DNA of 62,790 nt. Source: an uncultured Lachnospiraceae bacterium (GTDB taxonomy: Bacteria; Bacillota; Clostridia; Lachnospirales; Lachnospiraceae). Shown here one piece after another: positions 28,120 to 36,294 of the stretch. Below the pieces are notes generated by a model, which saw only the letters and a program-made list of their open reading frames with translations, was not told the DNA's origin and ran no database searches. Numbering within the stretch: the first letter of the stretch is position 1; the number at the start of each line of letters is the position of its first letter. The position numbers were made by a program, and so were the translations under genes. The stretch spans positions 1 through 62,790 of the forward strand of contig CALWLM010000120.1 of assembly GCA_944381515.1 (NCBI GenBank), written 5' to 3'.

Positions 28120-31100
28120 CTATTCCACACTTTTCAGCGCCTCTACCGGATCAATGGCATCCAGCGACCGGTTCGTAATCAAATCGATCACCAGAGCAAA
28201 GACAAAGGATATTGCTGCTGCATATCCATAGCTTTGCGTATAAATTGTGACCGCAAGATAGATGGAGGGCATATTCAGCACATAGGTCAGCATGGAGCTC
28301 AGGGCCTGACCCAGAGGCATTCCCAGCACTATACCGATGAGCGTCAGCAGCAGGGTTTCTTTATTGACGTACAGATGCACCTCCCGGTCATAAAAGCCCA
28401 GTACCTTGATCGTCGCCAGCTCCCGGCTGCGCTCCGATATATTGGTGGTGGACAGCGTAAACAGCACCGCAAAGGCCAGTCCCGCCGCCATCAGTATGAT
28501 GATGTAAACAACCATATTAATCAGCGTAAAGGCCGCGGAAAAGTCTTCCTTCATCTCTTCGGTGCTCATACAGGATACGACGCCGTCCCGGCCGGCAAGC
28601 TCGTCGGCAAAGGCCAGCTGATCCTCGCAGGAAGCCGACAGCCTGACCAGCACCCCGTTGGGCTTAAACTCTCCAAAGAGCTCCTCATAGACAGCCTGCG
28701 TCATATAGACGTTGTTTCCAAGGTAGTTTTTCACCAGCTCCGAAACGACCGCTTCGGCCTGGGTCAGCTGCAGATTCTGCAAATACACCGTATCTCCCCT
28801 GTCAAAATCGAGCACCTGCGCCGCATTCTGCGTCACCAGAATACCGTCGTCCGAAAGCCCGGTCTGTACGCCCTGCGTACTTTCCAGAGTAATATAGCCT
28901 TCGAGGGACTCCCCCTGGGGTACTGCAATCAGCTGCAGAGACTCCTCCTGCCCATCGGCGTTTTTAAGCGTTACCGTCTCCACCGCCACATTCAGATACG
29001 ATTGGACATTCTCATCCTCCATGTAGGAGAGAAGCTTGTCATTATCCTCCGCGGCCGCAGCCGCCAGCACGTCATACTGATAGACCTCCTCATACTGCTT
29101 GGGCATCAGCTCTGTCACGGAATCCTTCAAAGCGAAGCCAAACAGCAAAAGCCCGGTACAGCCCGCGATTCCTACAATCGTCATAATGAGTCTCTTTTTG
29201 TAGCGGAACAGATTGCGCGCCGTCACCTTGTTTAAGAAAGACAGCCTCTTCCACAGGGGCGTAATCCGCTCCAGCAATACTCTGGAACCGGAGCGCGGCG
29301 CCTTGGGGCGCATCAGCTGAGCCGGTACGTTCTTTAACTCTGTCCGGCATGCCAGGGCCGCCGCGCCTGCAATTCCCACCGCAAACAGCGCCACGCCGCC
29401 AATACCGTACAGCGCGCTGAAGCGCAGATCATAATACGGCAGGATATACAGGGTCTCAAATACGATGAACAGTATCTTGGGCAGCACAATGAAGCCCAGG
29501 ATGTTTCCAAGAACTCCTCCGCTTAAGACGGCCGCCAGGGCATAAAGCACATATTTCCGGCGAATTTCGCCGTTGGTAAAGCCCAGCGCCTTGTAGGTTC
29601 CGATCAGCCCTCTGTCCTCCTCCACCATGCGCGTCATGGTGGTAAGGCTGATCAAAATCGCCACGATAAGGAATACCAGCGGAAATACGGCGGCAATGGC
29701 CTCAATAGAACCGGCGTCGCTGTCCACATTGGCATAGCCGCTCAGGGAAGTGCGCTCCTGCACATACCACTGCGTCATATCGATATCTTCTATCTCCGCC
29801 CTCGCATCGGCCAGCTGTTCGCAGACCTCCTCCTTTGCCTCCTTGTATTCCTCCTCGTTTTGCTCCAGCTCCTCCTCTCCGTCCAACAGCTCCTGTTTCC
29901 CATCTTCCAGTTCGGCCCGCCCATCTGCGATCTCTGCCCGGGCGCTCTCCTCCTGCTCTTTAAGCTCCTGCTCCCCCTGCTGCAGCTGTGCGGTATTTTC
30001 CGCTATCTGGGCGCGGCCCTCCTCAATCTCCTTCTTCGCCGCTTCCAGCTGGGCCGCTCCGTCTTCAATCTGCTTCTTTGCCGCATCGAACTGGGCCTGG
30101 GCGGCAGCCGCCTCTTCCTCCAGGGCCGTAAGCTGCCCCTCCAGCGTCTCCAGAGCCGCTCCTGCCTGACCGCTTCCCAGAGCCAGCTGCACCAGAGAAT
30201 CCGGCAGAGCCAAAAGCTGCTGCTGTTTCTCCTGCAATGCGGCCAGCTCCTGCTCATATCCCTCCGACTCCGGGTCCAGCGCCTCGATCTGCTGCTCAAC
30301 CTGCGCAAGAGCCGCGCTCTGCAATGGTGAAAAAGCCGAAAGGAATGTCTCCTTCGCTTCCGCCGTCAGCTCTTCCACAGCCGCCAGGGCCTGTTCGGCC
30401 TGAGCCTGCAGCTCTGCCAACTGAGCGGCGGCCTGAGCATACTCCTCGGATGCTTCATCCATGGAAGCCATCTGCGCCTGAAGCTGCGCCTGTTCAAACT
30501 GTATGCTGTTGACGGGGAGATAGGCCTCTCTGGCAGCTGCCAGATAAGCGTCCCAGACCTCCTGAGGCCAGGCCTCGCCAAACTGCTCTGACACTGCTTT
30601 TACCTGACTGGTCAGCTCTGTCTGCGTGCTTTCCGCCTGGTTCCGGCTCTCCTCCAGCTGGCTGCGCGCCGCTGCAAGCTGCTTCTGAGCCTGGGCCTGC
30701 TGCTGTTCCAGCTGGGTCCGCGCCTGGGCAAGCTTTCCCTCCTCATCGGCAATCGTTTTCTCCGCCTTGTCGAGCTGGGCGCTGCCCTCCGCAAGCTGCG
30801 CATATCCGTCCTCTATCTCCTGCCTTGCCTGAGCAAAGGCCTCGTCCGCCTCCTTTTCAGCATCGTCCAGCTCTTCCTCGCCGTCCTCTATCTCCTGCCA
30901 GCCGTCCTCTATCTCTTCCCTTGCGTCGGCCAGCTCCTGATCGATTTCATCAAATTTGTCGCTGACCTCCTGCTGCGCATCGGCCAGCTTCTCATAGGCC
31001 TCTCCGGTAACGGAATCATAGCGCGCCTGTTCCCGCTGCTGCTGAATCTCGCTCTCTATCACATTTACGACCTGGTCGATATAGGCCTCATATTCCTCCG

Positions 31101-31860
31101 AATAGCAGAACATACTGTCGCTGCCCTTTAATTTCAGATAAACCTCCGTGTAGATTTCACTGTTTACCGCCTGGGGCAGCACAAAAAAGGTATACTTCGT
31201 CCCCGTGGTATTCCGAAAAGACACGGCGCCCTCCGGATTATTGATATCCGCAGGATCGATTACCACGGCCGTAATGGTATACGTCTTATTTTCAAAGACC
31301 GGCTCCTCCTCTTCCTCCTCCAGGCTGAAGGACAGCTCCTCTCCCAGATCGATATTTTCACCGTCCTCACCGGTCTCTTCCGCGGTCTCTTCTTCCTCGT
31401 CGGTCTCAAAGGTCAGCGTATCCCCGATCTCCATGCCGGATGCATGGATGTAATTCTCCGTAACTGCAATCTCATTGGCATTCTGCGGCAGTTCGCCCTC
31501 AATTACATAGGGAGCATTCATTCCCGACTCACTAAGCGTCTTTACCTGGACCGCCTGCTGCCCGCTCTCCACAGCCGCATATACCGTGGCGCTGTAGGCT
31601 CCTTCCGCCGTATCCACATATTCCAGAGAAGCCAGGGCCTCCACATCCTCTTCGGTCAGCCCCAGGGTAGAGACCACGGAAATGTCATACAGCCTCTGCT
31701 CGTCAAAAAAACGATCCGCGCTGTATCGCAGATCCTCACAGGCAATATTCAGGCCCGCCAATATGGTAACGCCAAGGGCCGTAATCAGAGAAATGGAAAT
31801 AAATCTCTTCTTCCCCCTGGCGATGGTTCTCCCGATGTCCTTATTCAATGTCTTCTTCAT
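28120..31860 (-). CDS. FtsX/MacB-type ABC permease with very long extracellular coiled coil
   Basis: A 1246-aa permease of a type VII (mechanotransmission) ABC system. The N-terminal helix (about residues 15-35) is followed by an extracellular domain, then some 400 residues of Ala/Glu/Gln coiled coil with repeated ADAREEIEDG and AAKKEIEEGRAQ patterns (about 270-690). A first FtsX block of three helices begins at AIAAVFPLVFLIVAILISL, with EEDRGLIGTYKALGFTNGEIRRKY, and a second at the C-terminus has SERSRELATIKVLGFYDREV. The ATG at 31860 lies 4 nt after the ATPase stop. This architecture is typical of Clostridia; the coiled coil probably reaches across the wall. Probably regulated by the divergent TetR. 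Confidence 0.9.
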   Translation of the reverse strand: MKKTLNKDIGRTIARGKKRFISISLITALGVTILAGLNIACEDLRYSADRFFDEQRLYDISVVSTLGLTEEDVEALASLEYVDTAEGAYSATVYAAVESGQQAVQVKTLSESGMNAPYVIEGELPQNANEIAVTENYIHASGMEIGDTLTFETDEEEETAEETGEDGENIDLGEELSFSLEEEEEEPVFENKTYTITAVVIDPADINNPEGAVSFRNTTGTKYTFFVLPQAVNSEIYTEVYLKLKGSDSMFCYSEEYEAYIDQVVNVIESEIQQQREQARYDSVTGEAYEKLADAQQEVSDKFDEIDQELADAREEIEDGWQEIEDGEEELDDAEKEADEAFAQARQEIEDGYAQLAEGSAQLDKAEKTIADEEGKLAQARTQLEQQQAQAQKQLAAARSQLEESRNQAESTQTELTSQVKAVSEQFGEAWPQEVWDAYLAAAREAYLPVNSIQFEQAQLQAQMASMDEASEEYAQAAAQLAELQAQAEQALAAVEELTAEAKETFLSAFSPLQSAALAQVEQQIEALDPESEGYEQELAALQEKQQQLLALPDSLVQLALGSGQAGAALETLEGQLTALEEEAAAAQAQFDAAKKQIEDGAAQLEAAKKEIEEGRAQIAENTAQLQQGEQELKEQEESARAEIADGRAELEDGKQELLDGEEELEQNEEEYKEAKEEVCEQLADARAEIEDIDMTQWYVQERTSLSGYANVDSDAGSIEAIAAVFPLVFLIVAILISLTTMTRMVEEDRGLIGTYKALGFTNGEIRRKYVLYALAAVLSGGVLGNILGFIVLPKILFIVFETLYILPYYDLRFSALYGIGGVALFAVGIAGAAALACRTELKNVPAQLMRPKAPRSGSRVLLERITPLWKRLSFLNKVTARNLFRYKKRLIMTIVGIAGCTGLLLFGFALKDSVTELMPKQYEEVYQYDVLAAAAAEDNDKLLSYMEDENVQSYLNVAVETVTLKNADGQEESLQLIAVPQGESLEGYITLESTQGVQTGLSDDGILVTQNAAQVLDFDRGDTVYLQNLQLTQAEAVVSELVKNYLGNNVYMTQAVYEELFGEFKPNGVLVRLSASCEDQLAFADELAGRDGVVSCMSTEEMKEDFSAAFTLINMVVYIIILMAAGLAFAVLFTLSTTNISERSRELATIKVLGFYDREVHLYVNKETLLLTLIGIVLGMPLGQALSSMLTYVLNMPSIYLAVTIYTQSYGYAAAISFVFALVIDLITNRSLDAIDPVEALKSVE

Positions 31861-31864
31861 GCTG

Positions 31865-32566
31865 TCACCATTCAATCTCTGCGATCGGAGTCGGATTTTC
31901 ATTGATCTTCATTTCCGTCACCTTTCCGCTCTTAAACCGGATCAGCCGGTCCGCCATGGGCGCAAGGGCGGAATTATGCGTAATAATCAGCACCGTAATC
32001 TTGTCCTTTCTGCAGGTATCCTGAAGCAGCTGCAAAATCTGTTTCCCCGTATTGTAATCAAGGGCACCCGTCGGCTCGTCGCACAGAAGTATCTTGGGAT
32101 TCTTGGCGATCGCCCTTGCGATAGATACGCGCTGCTGCTCCCCGCCGGACAGCTGCGCCGGAAAATTGTCCTTTCGGTCTGTCAGCCCTACCTTATCAAG
32201 CATCTCCGACGCATTCAGAGAGTCCTTGCAGACCTGCGCCGCCAATTCCACATTTTCCAGAGCCGTCAGATTGGGCACCAGATTATAAAACTGAAAGACA
32301 AAGCCGATATCCGTGCGCCGGTACCCGATCAGCTGTTTTTTGCTGTACTTCGTAATGTCGTTTCCATCCACCAGAATCTGGCCGGAGGTCGGCACATCCA
32401 TACCTCCCAGGATATTGAGGGCCGTCGTCTTGCCCGCTCCCGAGGATCCCAGAATAACTGCAAGCTCTCCCTTCTCCACAGAAAAGCTGGCGTCGTCCAG
32501 AGCCCGAATGGACGCCTCTCCGCTTCCGTACGCTTTAACAATATGATTAAATTCTATGTAAGCCAT
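31865..32566 (-). CDS. ABC ATPase of the MacB/LolD type
   Basis: A 233-aa ATPase partner of the FtsX-type permease. Walker A is GSSGAGKTT, the Q-loop region is [16 protein letters not shown] (classic for this subfamily), the signature is [14 protein letters not shown], Walker B is [12 protein letters not shown], and the His switch is [17 protein letters not shown] is 10 nt before the ATG at 32566, preferred over an ATG 27 nt upstream. First gene of the two-gene exporter operon. Confidence 0.94.
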   Translation of the reverse strand: MAYIEFNHIVKAYGSGEASIRALDDASFSVEKGELAVILGSSGAGKTTALNILGGMDVPTSGQILVDGNDITKYSKKQLIGYRRTDIGFVFQFYNLVPNLTALENVELAAQVCKDSLNASEMLDKVGLTDRKDNFPAQLSGGEQQRVSIARAIAKNPKILLCDEPTGALDYNTGKQILQLLQDTCRKDKITVLIITHNSALAPMADRLIRFKSGKVTEMKINENPTPIAEIEW

Positions 32567-32610
32567 ATTTCCACACTCCTGATAACTGAACACCTTGTTG
32601 AATATTTTTC

Positions 32611-32640
32611 AGTATACAGTTTTTGCTGTCCCTTTATCAA
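32611..32640 (-). promoter_or_regulatory. Promoter of the FtsX-type exporter
   Basis: -35 TTGATA (reading on the minus strand at 32640-32635), 18-nt spacer, -10 TATACT. About 45 nt upstream of the ATPase start. Confidence 0.6.
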
Positions 32641-32657
32641 TAGACATTCTGCGAAAA

Positions 32658-32719
32658 ATTGTTGAACAATCTGTGGCCCGAAGCTCTGCCGCGTGCTATA
32701 GTATAGAACAGATTCTATA
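32658..32719. promoter_or_regulatory. Two candidate TetR operators in the divergent region
   Basis: Perfect palindrome ATTGTTGAACAAT at 32658-32670, and perfect inverted repeat TATAGAA-CAGA-TTCTATA at 32702-32719, between the exporter promoter and the TetR gene. The first shares the half-site TTGTTGAA with 32595-32602. They are likely binding sites of the TetR regulator; that is inference. Confidence 0.5.
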
Positions 32720-32777
32720 AATCTCTGTCCGAACTCATCCAAAAACAGAACTTATTGCAGAAATGGAGCAGACTTAA

Positions 32778-33353
32778 ATGAACAAGCAGCCGCAGATTAC
32801 AAATCAGACCAAGGCCAATCTACAGGAAGCCTTTTGGAGTTTATACACGCAGAAACCCATTGAGAAGATTTCCATCCGGGAAATCACCGACCTGGCCGGC
32901 TATAACCGGGGCACCTTTTACCTGTATTACAGGGATGTGTACGATATTTTCGACGCCATCAAAGACGACCTGATCGACAAGCTGACGTTCGTCATACAGG
33001 ACACCATGCAGCACAACGAGACCTTCGATCTGTCACAGCAGATGGAATTTCTTGTCACCCTGTTTCAGACCCACTCCAAATACGCCAAAGTCCTCCTGGG
33101 CGACCACGGCGATCCTCAGTTTTCCTCGCGGATAAAGGAGATTATCTGGCCCATATTGAACCGTTATTTCGTTCCCTCTGCCGGGCACAGCGAATACGAA
33201 ATGAAGCTGTTGGCAGAGTTTTATCTCTCCGGCACCCTTGCCGTCGTCTCCCGGTGGCTGCAGGACCCGCAGATGCCGCTGGAGGAGATGATTCATTTCA
33301 TGGTCACGGAGACTGTCTCCCGCGCTCCGTCAAAAAAGGCAGGACCCCTTTAA
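32778..33353 (+). CDS. TetR/AcrR-family regulator of the adjacent exporter
   Basis: A 191-aa regulator. The N-terminal helix-turn-helix reads EKISIREITDLAGYNRGTFYLYYRD (about residues 27-51), typical of TetR. The C-terminal ligand domain is helical with no recognisable effector pocket. It is divergent from the ABC exporter, which is the classic arrangement for local repression. Its stop codon overlaps the trmL stop on the other strand, and the shared hairpin around the stops probably terminates transcription. Confidence 0.9.
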   Translation: MNKQPQITNQTKANLQEAFWSLYTQKPIEKISIREITDLAGYNRGTFYLYYRDVYDIFDAIKDDLIDKLTFVIQDTMQHNETFDLSQQMEFLVTLFQTHSKYAKVLLGDHGDPQFSSRIKEIIWPILNRYFVPSAGHSEYEMKLLAEFYLSGTLAVVSRWLQDPQMPLEEMIHFMVTETVSRAPSKKAGPL

Positions 33354-33366
33354 GAAGGGTCCTGCC
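33332..33366. terminator. Terminator built over the convergent tetR and trmL stop codons
   Basis: Ten-base arms GGCAGGACCC (33338-33347) and GGGTCCTGCC (33357-33366) enclose both stop codons (33350-33353); AAAAAA at 33332-33337 gives the U run on the minus strand. It terminates trmL efficiently and perhaps tetR. Confidence 0.85.
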
Positions 33367-33856
33367 TCCAGTGCAGTCTGTGCAGCTGTCCCTGCGTCTG
33401 CATTCCGGCAAAATTCTGCTGGCGCAGAGCTTCATAAACCATAATCGCCACCGAATTGGACAGATTCAAAGAGCGAATATCCGGATTCATGGGAATCCGC
33501 ACCGCCGTGTCCTCGTAGTCCAGCAGAATTTCCTCCGGGATACCGGCGCTCTCCTTGCCGAACATCAGATAACAGTCCGGCTCATAGGAGACCTCCGTAT
33601 ACATGTGATGTCCCTTGGTGCTGGCCATATAAATTCTGGCTCCGGGATTGCGGGCCAAAAAATCCTCGAAGTTCTCATATACCGTCACATCCAGATGCGG
33701 CCAGTAGTCCAGGCCCGCTCTCTTTAACTGCTTTTCATCCAGCGAAAAGCCCAGGGGCTTGATCAAATGCAGTCTCGAACCCGTAGCCACGCAGGTGCGG
33801 CCGATATTTCCCGTATTGGCCGGTATTTCCGGCTCATGGAGCACCACGTTAAGCAT
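33350..33856 (-). CDS. trmL: tRNA (cytidine34/uridine34-2'-O)-methyltransferase
   Basis: A 168-aa SPOUT methyltransferase that 2'-O-methylates the wobble base of leucine tRNAs using S-adenosylmethionine. It shows NVVLHEPEIPANTGNIGRTC at the start, LIKPLGFSLDEKQLKRAGLDYW, FGKESAGIPEEIL and IRSLNLSNSVAIMVYEALRQQ, the knotted SAM site. The ATG lies in the last codons of the aminotransferase gene (8-nt overlap). Last gene of the Lrp, aminotransferase, trmL unit. Confidence 0.95.
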   Translation of the reverse strand: MLNVVLHEPEIPANTGNIGRTCVATGSRLHLIKPLGFSLDEKQLKRAGLDYWPHLDVTVYENFEDFLARNPGARIYMASTKGHHMYTEVSYEPDCYLMFGKESAGIPEEILLDYEDTAVRIPMNPDIRSLNLSNSVAIMVYEALRQQNFAGMQTQGQLHRLHWRQDPS

Positions 33857-35036
33857 GGGACGCACCGTCCTGTCCGCCGCCGAGCCCCTCCACAAAACGG
33901 GCCACCCTTCCCAGAGCCTCCTTCAGATTCTCCAGAGAATAGGCGTAGGAAATGCGGATAAAGCCTTCGCCGCAGTCGCCGAAGGCCGACCCCGGCACCA
34001 CAGCCACCTTCTCCTGCTGCAGCAGTCTGGTGGCGAAATCCTCGCTGCTCATCCCAAAACGGCTGATATTGGGGAATACGTAAAAGGCTCCTCTGGCTTC
34101 AAAACAGGGCAGTCCCATCTCATGAAGGGCATGAAGCAGGAAACGGCGGCGGCCGTCGTAGGCCTCCCGCATTTTCGCCACGTCATCGTCTCCATAGCGC
34201 ATAGCCTCCACCGCCGCATACTGGCTGGTAGTGGGAGCGCACATAATGGCATACTGGTGGATTTTAATCATCTCAGAAATCAGCGCCGCAGGCCCGGCCG
34301 CATACCCCAGACGCCAGCCGGTCATGGCATAGGACTTGGAAAAGCCGTTGATAACCAGGGTTCTCTCCTTCATTCCCGGAATGGAGGCGATGGACACATG
34401 CTCCTGTCCATAGGTCAGCTCCGAATAAATCTCATCGGAGAGGACGAATATATCCTTTTCAATGAGAACCTTCGCAATGGCCTCCAAATCCTCTCTCTCC
34501 ATAATGGCCCCGGTGGGATTATTGGGGAAGGGCATCACCAGGATCTTGGTCTTATCGGTAATAGCCTCCAAAAGCTGCTCCGGCGTCAGGCGGAACTGAT
34601 TCTCCTCCTTAAGCTCCACGATCACCGGCACCCCGTCGGCCAAAATGCAGCAGGGTTCATAGGACACGTAGCTGGGCTGCGGAATCAGTACCTCGTCGCC
34701 GGGATTTAAGATGGCCCGCATGGCAATGTCAATGGCCTCGCTGCCGCCCACTGTCACCAGCACGTTTTGATCCGCATCGTAATCCAGCCCCATGCGGCGC
34801 TTCAGATAACGGCAGATTTCCACCTTGAGGTCCTTAAGTCCGGCATTGGAGGTATAGAAGGTCCGTCCCTTTTCCAGAGAATAAATGCCTTCCTCCCGAA
34901 TATGCCAGGGCGTATCAAAATCCGGCTCGCCCACACCCAGGGAGATGGCGTCCGGCATCTCGCTTACAATATCAAAAAACTTGCGGATTCCCGAGGGCTT
35001 TAAGCCCACGCTTTTATCAGACAGAAAATTTCTCAC
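33849..35036 (-). CDS. PLP-dependent aminotransferase (class I, AspC/PatA-like)
   Basis: A 395-aa fold-type I aminotransferase. It has the N-terminal LGVGEPDFDTPWHI, FYTSNAGLKDLK, NPGDEVLIPQPSYVSYEP, PFPNNPTGA, and the PLP lysine in INGFSKSYAMTGWRLGY. It probably transaminates aromatic or branched amino acids, or aspartate. It follows an Lrp/AsnC gene with a 4-nt overlap (ATGA), a pairing common in Clostridia and suggesting local control by an amino acid. Confidence 0.92.
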   Translation of the reverse strand: MRNFLSDKSVGLKPSGIRKFFDIVSEMPDAISLGVGEPDFDTPWHIREEGIYSLEKGRTFYTSNAGLKDLKVEICRYLKRRMGLDYDADQNVLVTVGGSEAIDIAMRAILNPGDEVLIPQPSYVSYEPCCILADGVPVIVELKEENQFRLTPEQLLEAITDKTKILVMPFPNNPTGAIMEREDLEAIAKVLIEKDIFVLSDEIYSELTYGQEHVSIASIPGMKERTLVINGFSKSYAMTGWRLGYAAGPAALISEMIKIHQYAIMCAPTTSQYAAVEAMRYGDDDVAKMREAYDGRRRFLLHALHEMGLPCFEARGAFYVFPNISRFGMSSEDFATRLLQQEKVAVVPGSAFGDCGEGFIRISYAYSLENLKEALGRVARFVEGLGGGQDGASHA

Positions 35037-35515
35037 GGCGTCACCAGCATCCTTTCATCCTTGGGTTTCTCGGCCAGAATCGTTCCATGCTCCTTATATT
35101 TTTTCAGTACGAAATGGGTTGCCGTACTGAGCACCGAATCCAGGGTCGCCAGCTTCTCCGACACAAAACGGGATACCTCCCGCAGAGTCTTTCCATCCAG
35201 AATCACGGTAAAATCATAGCCGCCGCTCATCAGATAGACCGTCTCCACCTCCTCGTAGCGGTAAATCCGTTCGGCCAGCTTGTCAAAGCCCATGCCGCGC
35301 TGAGGGGTCACTCTCACCTCGATCAGAGCGATCACCTTTTCCTCGGAGGTGTTCTCCCAGTTAATCATCGTGTGATAGCCGCAGATAATATTCTCCTTCT
35401 CCATCTGGGCGATCTCGTTGGCCACCGTTACCTCGTCGGTGCCCAGCATGACCGCCAGCTCTTTTAAGTCAATCCGGCTGTTTTTCTCCAGCATCCACAA
35501 AATTTTTTCTCTCAT
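35033..35515 (-). CDS. Lrp/AsnC-family transcriptional regulator
   Basis: A 160-aa feast/famine regulator. The N-terminal winged helix (ILWMLEKNSRIDLKELAVMLGTDEVTVANEIAQME) and the C-terminal RAM domain (VIALIEVRVTP, YLMSGGYDFTVILDG) are intact. A consensus promoter stands immediately upstream at 35539-35568. It overlaps the aminotransferase and is likely to sense its substrate. Confidence 0.92.
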   Translation of the reverse strand: MREKILWMLEKNSRIDLKELAVMLGTDEVTVANEIAQMEKENIICGYHTMINWENTSEEKVIALIEVRVTPQRGMGFDKLAERIYRYEEVETVYLMSGGYDFTVILDGKTLREVSRFVSEKLATLDSVLSTATHFVLKKYKEHGTILAEKPKDERMLVTP

Positions 35516-35538
35516 ACCTGCCCATCCTTTCCTCTTTC

Positions 35539-35568
35539 ATTATAGACCTTGTAGTGATTCTATGTCAA
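35539..35568 (-). promoter_or_regulatory. Promoter of the lrp-aminotransferase-trmL operon
   Basis: -35 TTGACA, 18-nt spacer, -10 TATAAT: both hexamers are exact consensus. Confidence 0.8.
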
Positions 35569-35616
35569 AACACGAAGAACCGGCGGTCAAAAACCTGCTC
35601 CGGCATCGCATCGTTG

Positions 35617-36180
35617 TCATCTCGTCTGTCCTGCCGCCAGACGCTCAAGCTCGTCGGCCTGCGGACGGTTCAGACAGCTTGTGGTCTGTCCGTGTATCAA
35701 AAGCTTATCCCGGCCGGCGGTGAGCTGGCCGATCACCCGAGCCGCCAGTCCCCTCTCCCGCAGACGGCGGGCAAGACGGCCGCCGTTCTCACCGGCCAGC
35801 AGCAGGCAGCAGCCGCTCCTTAACCAGTAGGGATTGAGTCCCAGGCATTCGCAGATCTCCACCGTTTCCTGACGGAGGGGAATACGGGCCAAATCCACCT
35901 GAAAGCCGGTCTGCCACTCCAGGGCGACCTGCCACAGCGCCCGAAACAGGCTCTCCTCCTCTATCCGGTACACCAAAAGAGACTCTGTCCCGGTCTCCTG
36001 AGAGAGCTGGCGATATATCTTTTTTTGCGCCTCCCAGAGACGCAGAGCGTCCTCTCCCAGCTCCCGGGGCAATCGTTCCAGCGGGGCCGGCGCCCTCTCA
36101 ACAGCCGCAGCCGTTCCGTCCAGGGCCATACAGCCGGCCATCACCAGCTCCCGGCCTCCGAAATTTCCTGAATTCTTCAT
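35617..36180 (-). CDS. Stand-alone AIR-synthase-like C-terminal domain (HypE-like remnant)
   Basis: A 187-aa protein that matches only the C-terminal half of AIR-synthase/HypE-type proteins: GRELVMAGCMALDGTAAAVER, then LARIPLRQETVEICECLGLNPYWLRSGCCLLLA and ARVIGQLTAGRDKLLIHG near the end. The N-terminal ATP-binding half, about 140 residues, is missing, and no trace lies in the 110 bases upstream. AGGAAGATAAAGAGT before the ATG at 36180 gives a believable start. Either a domain that has become independent or a decayed gene; the frame is intact. Confidence 0.7.
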   Translation of the reverse strand: MKNSGNFGGRELVMAGCMALDGTAAAVERAPAPLERLPRELGEDALRLWEAQKKIYRQLSQETGTESLLVYRIEEESLFRALWQVALEWQTGFQVDLARIPLRQETVEICECLGLNPYWLRSGCCLLLAGENGGRLARRLRERGLAARVIGQLTAGRDKLLIHGQTTSCLNRPQADELERLAAGQTR

Positions 36181-36294
36181 ACTCTTTATCTTCCTACATG
36201 ATATGGCAAAGAGGCCGGCACAGATCAGGGTCTCCCCTGTCCTGCACCGCCCCTGCAATCAACATCGGCAGCTCACAATTTACCGGCAAATAAT

